Source of the DNA: Steroidobacter agaridevorans
GTDB lineage: Bacteria; Pseudomonadota; Gammaproteobacteria; Steroidobacterales; Steroidobacteraceae
Direction of reading: 5' to 3'
Length of the DNA stretch: 64,000 bases
Assembly (NCBI RefSeq): GCF_009932555.1
Contig: NZ_BLJO01000001.1
Coordinates: forward strand, 186,400-250,399
Made by a program: the position numbers and the translations under genes. This document shows positions 43,119-51,692 of this stretch, piece by piece; the stretch's first letter is position 1; each line of letters starts with the position of its first letter. The notes under the pieces were generated by a model. The model made no database searches. It worked only from the letters and a program-made list of their open reading frames with translations, and was not told the DNA's origin.

Positions 43119-46034
43119 TCAGAATTGCCCGCGGACACCGAACGAAAGCGTTCGACCGTTGTAGAACGAGTTGTCGCGACGTGACTCCCCGTTACCACTC
43201 GGACCCTCCGGATCCTTGTAATAGATGTAGGTGTTCTCGTTGGTCAGGTTCAGCGCATCGAGGCGCAGCTCGATGGCATCGGTCAGCTTGTAACTTACGC
43301 TGGCATCCAGGTAGCCCAGCGGCGAGAGATAGGGAATCTGGTCGTTGCCGTTGTTGATGTTGGCGCCCGTGTTGGCGTTGGAGGTGCCCGCTTCGGTGCG
43401 ATACGTGTACGTAGCTCGCACTCCGACCGGACCCTTCTCGTAATAGCCGGTCACGCTGTACGAATCTTCGGGCACCAGCGGCACTTCGATACGACGGCCT
43501 GCTGTCGTGATGAACGTGTTGCCGTCGGTCTCGATCATCGTGTAGCTGGCCATCGCGCCCAAGCCATCGAAAGGCGCCGGCAGGAAGTTGAAGGTCTGCT
43601 GATAGGCGAACTCCATGCCGTTCAGCTTGATCTCGCCCTGATTGGTGAAGGTCGTCCGGCGCAGCAGGAAATCGTCCGGAATATTGCCATCCGGAAAGCC
43701 CAGCGACACGGCATTGAAGGCGCTGTCGGGCAAGCCCGTCGACCCCAACGTGACCAGATCCGTCACGGCCACCGCGTTGTCTTTCAGGGTCTTGTCGAAC
43801 GTGGCGAAGCTCAGCAATCCGCCCTCCGAGAAATACCACTCGAGACTGCCATCGATGGAGGTCGAGATCTGCGGCTTCAGATTCGAATTGCCGACGGTGA
43901 TGTCGCCGTTGAAGATGTTCGGTACGTTCGTGCCGCTGGCAATCTGCGTGAGCGCCGCTCGCGTGAGCGTCTTACCAGCGGAAGCTCGCAGGATCAGATC
44001 GGGCGTGATGTCGAACGCCAGGCTCATCGACGGCAGCACGTTGTCGTAGCCACCCTCGAGCTCCTGCGGCGCGAACTGGCCGCCACCCACGGCCTTGTAG
44101 TTGTCGATGTTTGTTTCGGTGTCTGCGTAACGAACGCCGATGTTGCCGCGCAGCCCATGGCCCGCGATGCTGGTGTCGCCATTGATCTCGATGTAGCCGG
44201 CGGTAACGACTTCCTGAGCCTCGAAGGCCGCGTTCAGCGCCACGGGTGCAGCTCTGTTCGCACTGTTCGCGCCCAGGAAATCCATGATGAACGAACGCGG
44301 GAACGTGGCGAACTGCGAGAGATATCCCGGGTTGCCGCCGTTTTCCAGGCGTCCGTACTGGATGTACGGATTCATGTAGGAATAGACGTCGATCGTATTG
44401 AACGTGCCGCCACCGGGCAGCTCGCGCGAGCGGGCGATGCTGCTGCCATCCTGGCGCTGGATTCTCTTGGTCGTGGAGATCCGGTTTGCGCCGACCAGGC
44501 TCGACCAGTGGATGCCGGCAAACTCGCCCATGTCCCAATCGAACTGGATCTGCCCGGTGTTCTCGCGATCGATCTCACGGTTCAACGCAAAGCCCAGCGT
44601 CGGCGCGGTGAACACGTCGGGATCGGTGAGATCCACCGGCGTCGAGATCGTCGGATAAGAAACGTTCGAGCTCGGATCGAACCTCGAATCGACGCCGAAC
44701 AGGTTGGCGACGATGCGATTCTCGGAGTACCAGGCATTGCTCTCGCTCGCGTTCACCGAGGCGGACAGGCTCATGCGGTCATTGACCGTGTAAACGCCAC
44801 GCAGAATGCCGTACGTGAACTTGGTCTTCGAGTTGCGATAGAAGCTCTCGCCAATGAAGCTGGTGTTGCCGAACGTGCCGTACAGATTGTTGTATTGGTC
44901 GATGCGCACATCGAGCGGGATCAGGCCCGAATTGTTGCCGGTGCCCGGGGCGGCCGTGGATCCAGGCGCAGTGCGTGAGTTGCGTACGGCGACACCCATC
45001 GTAAATTCGTCGGGAGCATCCTCCAGTTGCGAGTAGATGCCGTCGAGGCTCACCTCGAGGCGATCGGTCTGGAACTGCAGCGAGGCCACCGTACCGATGC
45101 GCTCGCGTTCGTTGCTCGATGTAAACACGCGATAGAAGCGCGGCATGTACGCGTTTGCGACCTGCTCCCGCGTGTACTGGCCGAAGTTGGCCCTCGGATT
45201 ATTGAGATCCAGCTCGAATTGGAACGGGCCCGTCGTATTTGGCGCGGGCGCCGGCGGGTAGTACGGCCGCGAGCCGAGCGCAGAGGAGTTGTAACCGCCC
45301 GTCGATTGGAAACCCGAGCGCTCGTTGACGTTGTTCGCATAGGCGACGCCGAGTAGCGCGCCAAAATTGCCCCAGGTGTCGCTGACGAGGAACGAACCGC
45401 GCGGGCCCCAGTCTTCGGACTGGTCGTTGTAGTTCGTCGACGCCGCATATCGGATCTGCTGACCGTTCACATCGAACGGACGCGGGGTTTGCAGATCGAC
45501 GACGCCGGCGATGCCGCCTTCGGCAAGATGAGCCAACGGGCTCTTGTACACGTCGACTCGTCCGAACAGCTCCGATGGAAACACGTCGAAGTTGAAGTCG
45601 CGAGTCGAGGAGCCGACGTTCTGCGATGAGGTCGTATGAGCGGGTGCGCCGTTGATCGTAGTCAGCGAATACTGGGGCCCGAGGCCGCGAATGCTGACTC
45701 GCTGACCCTCGTTGCTCGCGCCATCGCGCGTGAGGAACACACCGGGAATGCGTTGCAGCGACTCGGCGACGTTTTGTTCGGGGAACTTGCCGATGTCCTC
45801 GGCGACGATCGAATCGCGCACACCGACCGCTTCGCGCTTGAGCTCGATGCCTTTCTCGAGACTGCTGCGGAAGCCGGTGACGACAACTTCTTCGAGCTGG
45901 GCCGCCCCGGACTGAGTTGTCGTATCGGCAGGCTTCGCATCGGCGCCCGGCTCGGCCGACTGCGCGATCGCATCCGCGCTTCCCATTGCGATCAATGCCG
46001 TAGAAACGGCTGAAGCTAGCAGCTTACTTCTCAT
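43119..46034 (-). CDS. TonB-dependent receptor (TonB-Xanth-Caul type), uronate locus
   Basis: 971 residues from the ATG at 46034 with GGGGGAAACGAG upstream. It has a signal peptide (LLASAVSTALIAMGSADAIAQ), TonB-box region EEVVVTGFRSSLEKGIELK, plug (SIVAEDIGKFPEQNVAESLQRIPGV, quoted in part; VSIRGLGPQYSLTTING) and a long barrel ending NGRTLSFGVRGQF. This clade is linked to oligosaccharide uptake in Xanthomonas and Caulobacter. Its neighbours suggest pectic oligomers. A perfect palindromic operator lies 56 bases upstream. Confidence 0.95.
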   Translation of the reverse strand: MRSKLLASAVSTALIAMGSADAIAQSAEPGADAKPADTTTQSGAAQLEEVVVTGFRSSLEKGIELKREAVGVRDSIVAEDIGKFPEQNVAESLQRIPGVFLTRDGASNEGQRVSIRGLGPQYSLTTINGAPAHTTSSQNVGSSTRDFNFDVFPSELFGRVDVYKSPLAHLAEGGIAGVVDLQTPRPFDVNGQQIRYAASTNYNDQSEDWGPRGSFLVSDTWGNFGALLGVAYANNVNERSGFQSTGGYNSSALGSRPYYPPAPAPNTTGPFQFELDLNNPRANFGQYTREQVANAYMPRFYRVFTSSNERERIGTVASLQFQTDRLEVSLDGIYSQLEDAPDEFTMGVAVRNSRTAPGSTAAPGTGNNSGLIPLDVRIDQYNNLYGTFGNTSFIGESFYRNSKTKFTYGILRGVYTVNDRMSLSASVNASESNAWYSENRIVANLFGVDSRFDPSSNVSYPTISTPVDLTDPDVFTAPTLGFALNREIDRENTGQIQFDWDMGEFAGIHWSSLVGANRISTTKRIQRQDGSSIARSRELPGGGTFNTIDVYSYMNPYIQYGRLENGGNPGYLSQFATFPRSFIMDFLGANSANRAAPVALNAAFEAQEVVTAGYIEINGDTSIAGHGLRGNIGVRYADTETNIDNYKAVGGGQFAPQELEGGYDNVLPSMSLAFDITPDLILRASAGKTLTRAALTQIASGTNVPNIFNGDITVGNSNLKPQISTSIDGSLEWYFSEGGLLSFATFDKTLKDNAVAVTDLVTLGSTGLPDSAFNAVSLGFPDGNIPDDFLLRRTTFTNQGEIKLNGMEFAYQQTFNFLPAPFDGLGAMASYTMIETDGNTFITTAGRRIEVPLVPEDSYSVTGYYEKGPVGVRATYTYRTEAGTSNANTGANINNGNDQIPYLSPLGYLDASVSYKLTDAIELRLDALNLTNENTYIYYKDPEGPSGNGESRRDNSFYNGRTLSFGVRGQF

Positions 46035-46089
46035 CTCGTTTCCCCCATCAGTTGGCGGCTGGCGCCGCATGCCTATTCGTTCGCAGGCT

Positions 46090-46104
46090 AGTTGTAGTAC
46101 AACT
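46090..46104. promoter_or_regulatory. Candidate operator of the FadR-type regulator at the TonB receptor promoter
   Basis: Perfect inverted repeat AGTTGTA-G-TACAACT, typical size and TTGTA/TACAA core for GntR/FadR-family sites. A weak second match (10 of 15) lies at 46143-46157. Similar sequences flank the regulator's own promoter. Confidence 0.6.
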
Positions 46105-46255
46105 TAGGAGATCTATTTGTCTGAGTCAATACGACTCCTGTGTTTTATCGTACTTATTTGTTTTGCGGCGATATTGGCCGCAAGCGAGCCGGACGGCGGC
46201 TTGGCAGGGCGCAAAGCGTGTTTGATTTCACCCGGCCGGATCCGGGTTCGCGCGA

Positions 46256-46996
46256 TTATTTCTTGCTGGTTACAGGCGCGACTTTCTCTACATCGAGGTG
46301 ATCGCTGACTGCCGTGTGACGCGTGAGACTTTCCTGCATGTGACGACGCGCCGCGGCCCTCGCGCGCGCCGGGTCCATGCGAACGATCGCTTCGACTATC
46401 GCTTCGTGCTCCGCATGCACTTTCTCCGCATATTTTTGATACGCCCGCGCCGGCTGGTCGCGCAGAGCCAGGCTGCGCGGCGGCACCAATCGCACCCCAA
46501 GAAACTCCATCAGGCGCACGTAATAGTGGTTCTGGGTTGCGTGCGCGATCGTCATGTGAAATGCCGCATCGGCCTTTGCCGCCGCAGCCGGATCGTCGCG
46601 AAGCTCGGCAATCTTTCGCAGCGCCAGGCGCATTGCGCTCACGTCGGCCAGCGTGCGTCTCGCTGCCGCGAGTGCCGCCATTTCGGTCTCGATGGCCAGG
46701 CGCATCTCCAGCAACTTCACCACGTCCGAAAGCTCGCTCAACTCTTCGGGGGTGACCTGGAAAGCCCGGTACTGCACCGTTTCTGGCACGTACACGCCGG
46801 AGCCCCGCCTGGCGACTGCAAAGCCTTGCGCTCCCAGGCGTGCGACCGCTTCGCGAACCACGGTGCGGCTGACCTGCTCCGATTCGGCGATCTCCTTTTG
46901 CGAAGGGAAACGCGAACCTGCCGGCATTTCGCCCGAAACGATGCGCGCTTCGAGCTTCGCGAACAGCGCATCTGCCAGTGAGGGAGCTTTCGACAT
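46256..46996 (-). CDS. FadR-subfamily GntR transcriptional regulator of uronate genes
   Basis: 246 residues. N-terminal winged helix (ALFAKLEARIVSGEMPAGSRFPSQKEIAE, VSRTVVREAVARLGAQGF, quoted in pieces; RRGSGVYV) is followed by an FCD ligand-binding domain (LLEMRLAIETEMAALAAARR, DAAFHMTIAHATQN, EHEAIVEAIVRMDPARARAAARRHM in part) with metal-site histidines. Relatives include ExuR, UxuR and GntR-type regulators of hexuronate use. It is divergent from the DUF4861 gene, and candidate operators lie between them. It likely represses the locus until a uronate intermediate binds. Confidence 0.92.
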   Translation of the reverse strand: MSKAPSLADALFAKLEARIVSGEMPAGSRFPSQKEIAESEQVSRTVVREAVARLGAQGFAVARRGSGVYVPETVQYRAFQVTPEELSELSDVVKLLEMRLAIETEMAALAAARRTLADVSAMRLALRKIAELRDDPAAAAKADAAFHMTIAHATQNHYYVRLMEFLGVRLVPPRSLALRDQPARAYQKYAEKVHAEHEAIVEAIVRMDPARARAAARRHMQESLTRHTAVSDHLDVEKVAPVTSKK

Positions 46997-47020
46997 CGGG
47001 TTACCTTGCAGCAGATCCGC

Positions 47021-47060
47021 AGTTATCGTACAACTTTGGCCACCGGGTTATCATACAAGT
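47021..47060. promoter_or_regulatory. Two candidate operators in the gntR/DUF4861 intergenic region
   Basis: AGTTATCGTACAACT at 47021-47035 matches the palindrome upstream of the TonB receptor at 13 of 15 positions. GGTTATCATACAAGT at 47046-47060 matches at 10 of 15 and at 11 of 15 to its neighbour. Centre spacing is 25 bases, between the divergent starts at 46996 and 47095, consistent with autoregulation. Confidence 0.6.
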
Positions 47061-47094
47061 TATCATGGCACACCAGCCGACCGGAACGAGCCGC

Positions 47095-48021
47095 ATGCTA
47101 CGTAAGCTCGATACTGCGCTATTCGCCCTGCTTTGTTGCGCGGGAATCGTCCACGCACAGACTTTGCCCGACGTAGCTCTCCCCGCTGTCGAAAAGCCGT
47201 TGGCGCCCCCGCCCACTCGCGAAGCGCTGGCCGTCGCAGTGCTGGCGGATTATCGCTATGACGATCTGCTCTGGGAAAATGACCTGACGGCGCATCGAAT
47301 CTACGGTCATGCGCTCGAGGCCGCCGAGCCGCCCTCCGGTTCCGGCATCGATTCCTGGGGCAAGAACGTTGCGTGGCCGTTCGCAGATCGGCAACTGCGC
47401 ACGGGCGACCAGCACGCGTACCATGGCGAAGGCCTCGATTTTTACAATGTCGGCACCAGCCGCGGCGCAGGCGGCCTGGGCATCTGGTACGACAACAAAC
47501 TCTGGACGTCCCGTAACTTCATACGTCACCGAATCCTGAGCTCTGGCGGCAAGCTCGCAGACTTCGAAGTGGACTATGCGCCGTGGCCGGTGAGCGTGGA
47601 TCGCAAGGTGTGGGAGACGCGCCGCTTCACCCTGCCGCTTGGCTCGCATTTCACGCGGCTGGTTTCAACCATCTCATCCGACAAGCCCGAGCCATTGACC
47701 GTCGGCATCGGCATTGGCAAACGCACCACCGGTGGCAATGGAGAACTGACGATAGATCGTTCACGAGGGCTGTTGTCCTGGTGGGGGCCGGAGGACGGCA
47801 CGCATGGGCGGATGGCGGTCGCGATCCGGGTCGATCCCAGAACGATCATCGATGTCGGCCAGGATGCCGACAATCATCTGGTGTTCGTGAAGGTCACGCC
47901 GGACCAGCCGTTCGTCTACTACTCCGGATCGGCCTGGAATAAAGGCAACGGCGGCTTTCGTGAGCGCGCGGCCTGGGATCGATACGCAGCCAACGAACAA
48001 CTGGATTTCACGGGGAGATGA
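47095..48021 (+). CDS. Exported DUF4861 protein (pectin/uronate locus)
   Basis: 308 residues from the ATG at 47095, chosen for its signal peptide (LDTALFALLCCAGIVHAQ); ATGs at 46978 and 47065 lie upstream, the latter next to the operators. DUF4861 marks: YRYDDLLWENDLTAHRIYG, SGSGIDSWGKNVAWPF, HGEGLDFYNVGTSRGAGG and VYYSGSAWNKGNGGF (approximate ends). The family is a beta-sandwich found beside GH105 and polysaccharide lyase genes; its exact role is not established as far as I know. Three bases separate it from the DUF2264 gene. Confidence 0.85.
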   Translation: MLRKLDTALFALLCCAGIVHAQTLPDVALPAVEKPLAPPPTREALAVAVLADYRYDDLLWENDLTAHRIYGHALEAAEPPSGSGIDSWGKNVAWPFADRQLRTGDQHAYHGEGLDFYNVGTSRGAGGLGIWYDNKLWTSRNFIRHRILSSGGKLADFEVDYAPWPVSVDRKVWETRRFTLPLGSHFTRLVSTISSDKPEPLTVGIGIGKRTTGGNGELTIDRSRGLLSWWGPEDGTHGRMAVAIRVDPRTIIDVGQDADNHLVFVKVTPDQPFVYYSGSAWNKGNGGFRERAAWDRYAANEQLDFTGR

Positions 48022-48024
48022 GCC

Positions 48025-49311
48025 TTGACCGATTCGAACCTGAGACGACGTGATTTCATGCTGGCGCTGACCTCCGGCGCAGTTGTCACCGCCACAGCGG
48101 CCTCCGCCGCTGACAGCGCCGCTCCCCTCGTTCGACCTGCAACGGGCGCCGACGACCGCGCCTACATGATGAGCTTGCTCGAGCGCATGGCGAGTCCGGT
48201 GCTCGAGCGGATGTCGCGCGGACGTTTGCAACGAGAGTGGGCTCCCGAGTTGAGTCCGACGTGGGATGGCCGCAACGCGAAGGTGGCGTATCTGGAAGCA
48301 TTCGGCCGTCTGATGGACGGCATCGCGCCCTGGCTCAGCCTGCCCGACGATGCAACCCCGGAAGGCCGATTGCGCAGCAAACTCCGGCAACAGGCGCTCG
48401 AGAGCTATGTGCACAGCGTGGATTCGAAAAGTCCGGATTACCTGCTCTGGAATGCCGAAGGTCAGCCGCTGGTCGACTCCGCCTACTTCACCAGCGCCCT
48501 ATTGCGTGCGCCGGATGCATTGTGGAAGCCGCTCGACCCGAAAACCAAACAACGGATCGTCGAGCACATTCAGTCGCTGCGCCGAGTGAGCCCGCCCTAC
48601 ACCAATTGGCTCCTGTTCGCGGCGATGAACGAGGTGTTCCTGCTCTCTGTCGGCGCCCAATGGGATCCCATCCGAGTCGACCTGGCGATTCGCAAGTTTG
48701 CCGAATGGTATGTCGGCGACGGCTGGTACGCGGACGGCGAACGCTTCCATCTCGATTATTACAACAGCTTCGTCATCCATCCGATGCTGACGCAGATTCT
48801 CGACGTGCTGGTGGCGACGGGCGCGCCGATGCACTCATCGCTGCAAACCAAAGAGCTCCTGGCTCTGCAACTCAAGCGAATGCAGCGCCTGGCGGAACAA
48901 TTGGAACGCATGATCGGGCCGAATGGCGAGATTGCTCCGCTCGGCCGCTCGCTGACGTACCGGACCGCGGTCCATCAGCCGCTCGGTCTGCTCGCGTGGC
49001 GCAAGCAATTGCCGGAGCAGTTGCCGGAAGGTCAAGCGCGTGCCGCAAGCGTCGCGGCGCAACGCCGAATGTTTGCTGATCCCAGCAACTTCGATTCGAA
49101 CGGATTTCTGACCTTGGGCTTCACCCGGCACCAGCCCACGCTCGCCAACCTCTATTCCAATGGCGGCAGCATGTACATTACGTCGGAGAGTTTGATCGCT
49201 CTCGGCCTGCCCGCGAGCGACAGCTATTGGACCGCCGAGCCGGTCGCGTGGACCATGCAGCGGGCCTATTCGGGGCAGGATTTTCCAATGGACAACTATA
49301 TTTCCTACTGA
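48025..49311 (+). CDS. Tat-exported DUF2264 protein
   Basis: 428 residues from a TTG at 48025 with GGGGAG seven bases upstream, spaced three bases after DUF4861. Twin-arginine signal RRRDFMLALTSGAVVTATAASA. DUF2264 marks: NWLLFAAMNEVFLLSVGAQWD, GDGWYADGERFHLDYYNSFVIHPML (in part), RSLTYRTAVHQPL and YSNGGSMYITSESL. The family has an (alpha/alpha)6-barrel likeness and is often associated with uronate or rhamnogalacturonan loci; a glycoside hydrolase-like role is inferred, not shown. Confidence 0.87.
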   Translation: MTDSNLRRRDFMLALTSGAVVTATAASAADSAAPLVRPATGADDRAYMMSLLERMASPVLERMSRGRLQREWAPELSPTWDGRNAKVAYLEAFGRLMDGIAPWLSLPDDATPEGRLRSKLRQQALESYVHSVDSKSPDYLLWNAEGQPLVDSAYFTSALLRAPDALWKPLDPKTKQRIVEHIQSLRRVSPPYTNWLLFAAMNEVFLLSVGAQWDPIRVDLAIRKFAEWYVGDGWYADGERFHLDYYNSFVIHPMLTQILDVLVATGAPMHSSLQTKELLALQLKRMQRLAEQLERMIGPNGEIAPLGRSLTYRTAVHQPLGLLAWRKQLPEQLPEGQARAASVAAQRRMFADPSNFDSNGFLTLGFTRHQPTLANLYSNGGSMYITSESLIALGLPASDSYWTAEPVAWTMQRAYSGQDFPMDNYISY

Positions 49312-49349
49312 ACCGCGGACGGAATCTCATCTGGCCCGATCGGTGTCGA

Positions 49350-49949
49350 TCAGCCCAATTGGTCAGACGGCGAGGTGATGAGCAGGCACATGCAGCCTGT
49401 CTGACTCCAGACGCGTTGGTCCGCAGTGCCGGGCTTCGCGTAATTGAAGTCGCCGGGCAGGAGCTTTCTGTCCTCGATCCACAACTCGCCTTCCAACAGG
49501 TACAACTCCTCCACACCCCTATGTCGATGCGGAGGATAGGAAGTGTCGGGGGCGAGCCGCACGAACATCGTGACGCAATCCCGTTCCGGATCGGTCGACA
49601 GCAGCTTGCACGAAATTCCAGGCGCGACGTTGCGCCATTCGGCCTCGGGCCAGGCAGTTACACTGGCGGGCGCTGCTGCCATCGAAGGCGCGTTGCTTCG
49701 AGGACTTTGTTTGTCGATCCGCCCCAGCAGTCGCTCCCAGAGCGCCACTGGCGGCGGCAGACTCTGAGTGCGCAATGCGCTTAGCGCGTCCGTCACCGGC
49801 GCGAGCGCCTCGAACTCGCGCTGACATTCGGCGCACGCAGGCAGATGTGCCTGCATCGCTTGGGCCTCGCCACGCTCCAATGTCGAGAGTGCATAGGGCG
49901 CGACGAAGTCGGCGCGTTCGCAACGGGTCTTGGCGTCGAACGAACTCAT
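49350..49949 (-). CDS. ChrR-type cupin anti-sigma factor
   Basis: 199 residues. An N-terminal zinc-binding anti-sigma domain (FVAPYALSTLERGEAQAMQ, HLPACAECQREFEAL with the HxxxCxxC motif) is joined to a C-terminal cupin (SYPPHRHRGVEELYLLEGEL, DFNYAKPG). This is the layout of ChrR, which holds its sigma factor inactive until oxidative signals such as singlet oxygen are sensed. It overlaps the sigma gene by four bases. Confidence 0.9.
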   Translation of the reverse strand: MSSFDAKTRCERADFVAPYALSTLERGEAQAMQAHLPACAECQREFEALAPVTDALSALRTQSLPPPVALWERLLGRIDKQSPRSNAPSMAAAPASVTAWPEAEWRNVAPGISCKLLSTDPERDCVTMFVRLAPDTSYPPHRHRGVEELYLLEGELWIEDRKLLPGDFNYAKPGTADQRVWSQTGCMCLLITSPSDQLG

Positions 49950-50551
49950 GCCTCGTTACCTCGCGCTTGCAGCGCCTGCTGCAGCTTCGCCAGTCCCGAG
50001 CGAATCTGTTTCTTGACGGCGCCAACACTCCGGCCGGACTGCCGGGCCACCTCCTCGTAGGACAGGCCATTCAGCAAGGCGGCTTCGATGACCGAGCGTT
50101 CCGCTTCATCCAGGCGGGTCAACGCCGTGGTCACCAGGTCGGAAACATCGCGCGACAGCTCGACGGCGGACTCGGCAGCGCTCTGCATCGACGGCGCGCC
50201 GGCCGGGCGCGTTAGCGCGCGGGCCCGCGCTTGCCTCATGATCCAGCCAAGCACCGGCCCTTCGACGGCATCGAATACCGGGGCCTCGCACCAGACGTTC
50301 TGAAAGACTTCGAGAATCACCTCTTCGGTGGTACGGCGGTCGCCGGTCATCCGCATGAGAAAGGTAAACATCACCGCATACGACTTATCGAGCAATATCC
50401 GCAGAGCACTTTCATTGCCTGCCGCGATCGCGCGCACCAGCGCGAACCACTCCTTTTCGGAGACACAGGCAATCGCCGGATCGGCGTACAGCAACTCACC
50501 CAGGGTCAGCGTACTGGCACTCATGTTTTGATTGGCTGCGACGGCGCTCAC
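49946..50551 (-). CDS. ECF sigma factor paired with ChrR-type anti-sigma
   Basis: 201 residues from a GTG with AGGA upstream (ATG at 50524 is an alternative). Region 2: ALRILLDKSYAVMFTFLMRMTGDRRTTEEV in part, VFQNVWCEA. Region 4: LTRLDEAERSVIEAALLNGLSYEEVARQSGRSVGAVKKQIRSGLAKL, seen as a clean HTH. The pairing with a cupin anti-sigma suggests an RpoE/ECF11-like oxidative-stress switch. The insertion SMQSAAESAVELSRD between regions is ordinary linker. Confidence 0.9.
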   Translation of the reverse strand: MSAVAANQNMSASTLTLGELLYADPAIACVSEKEWFALVRAIAAGNESALRILLDKSYAVMFTFLMRMTGDRRTTEEVILEVFQNVWCEAPVFDAVEGPVLGWIMRQARARALTRPAGAPSMQSAAESAVELSRDVSDLVTTALTRLDEAERSVIEAALLNGLSYEEVARQSGRSVGAVKKQIRSGLAKLQQALQARGNEA

Positions 50552-50630
50552 CGCGAAATCCTGCCGACTCGCCTGGCACGATGCAAGCCCCGGCGCTGTC
50601 GAATTATGTCCAGGAACATGCGTCTCTCAT

Positions 50631-51617
50631 TCAGCGCGGATCTTCGACGCCATAGCCGGCCGCGCGCAAGCCCGCGACGACGCCTTTGCCCCGCGAGACG
50701 ACGTGAATCGGCAGCACCACCAGCGTCGTTTCATTGCGATTCAACGCCCGCTCGAGCGCGCTGAGCAGCTTGTTTTCCGCCTCCAGCTGCAATTGCTCGA
50801 CTTGCTCCTGACCGAGGAAGGGCCAGCTATAGGCCAGCGACTGGGCGTAGGACGCATCCGCGTCCACCAATGTTTGCAACTCCGCCATGTCGCCCGTCGC
50901 CCAGGCATTGGCGCGGGCTCGCGCCTGGGTCATGTCGGTCTCGAGCCGGTCCATGGTTTCGACCAGATATCTGACGCTGTTTTCGCGCGAGCGTCGCGAG
51001 CTGTTTTTGTCCGGCGTCACCGGCCCCATCTCATATTGCAGGCCCCGAATGGGAACAGCATTGGCGCCTGCGACTGCATAGATCCGGCGCCACACATCGT
51101 CGGCGTAGCTGAGGCCGATGCCCTCGAAGGCTCGTGACCGCAACAGCAATGCTGCTGCGGTGGGCAACAGCTTCTCAGTTTCCGGATCCTCGCCGATGTA
51201 CTTGTCTCGCAGCGTTCGCCACCGTGCATACACCTTGCGCGGCAGAACGTCTTTCAGCTGGCCTCGCCGCGACTGATAAGCCTTTTGATCCTTCACTCGC
51301 AAGGAAGCTGAATAGGGACCGAGCACTTCGTCCGACGCCGCGATCACCGCTTCCACCTGCTTCGATCGCCACACCATGCCCCGGGGCGTCGGCACATACG
51401 TTCCCAGAATCCATAACGTATGCGAGCCCTTCGATACTTTCCAAAGCCCCGGGCCCGGCTGCTCGCCCAGCACCAGCACTTCTTCCGGCACTCCTACGGG
51501 AGTACGTGCGTCGACCTCCGCCTCCGATGCACATGCATCGAACAGCGCCGCTTGCAGCAGCCAGGCAAACACGACCGAGCCCACGCCGGCGCTTGCGATC
51601 CGTCTCTTGGTGCGCAT
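50631..51617 (-). CDS. TraB/GumN family protein
   Basis: 328 residues with an N-terminal hydrophobic segment (GVGSVVFAWLLQAALFDAC). Core features: GLWKVSKGSHTLWILGTYVPTPRGMVWRSKQVEAVIAASD in part (the family's GxHP-like position reads GTYVP here), DADASYAQSLAYSWPFL and a C-terminal TTLVVLPIHVVSRGKGVVAGLRAAGY in part (LLxxRN/HL.G..G). The family is thought to contain metal-dependent proteases; the canonical GSIH motif histidine is absent (GTYV), so catalytic activity is doubtful. Confidence 0.8.
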   Translation of the reverse strand: MRTKRRIASAGVGSVVFAWLLQAALFDACASEAEVDARTPVGVPEEVLVLGEQPGPGLWKVSKGSHTLWILGTYVPTPRGMVWRSKQVEAVIAASDEVLGPYSASLRVKDQKAYQSRRGQLKDVLPRKVYARWRTLRDKYIGEDPETEKLLPTAAALLLRSRAFEGIGLSYADDVWRRIYAVAGANAVPIRGLQYEMGPVTPDKNSSRRSRENSVRYLVETMDRLETDMTQARARANAWATGDMAELQTLVDADASYAQSLAYSWPFLGQEQVEQLQLEAENKLLSALERALNRNETTLVVLPIHVVSRGKGVVAGLRAAGYGVEDPR

Positions 51618-51692
51618 TCAGAATCTATCCAGCCATCCCTGCGCAGATGATAAACCACCTGTGATTCCCTCCACACTCCTGCGGCTGAGCCT

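Noticed and set aside
46230..46247. Inverted repeat ACCCGG/CCGGGT after gntR as a terminator
   Set aside because: The stem is only 6 bp and no T-run follows on the minus strand.
46117..46308. Small plus-strand frame between the TonB receptor and gntR
   Set aside because: It overlaps the gntR end and operator region, with no ribosome-binding site and no recognisable sequence.
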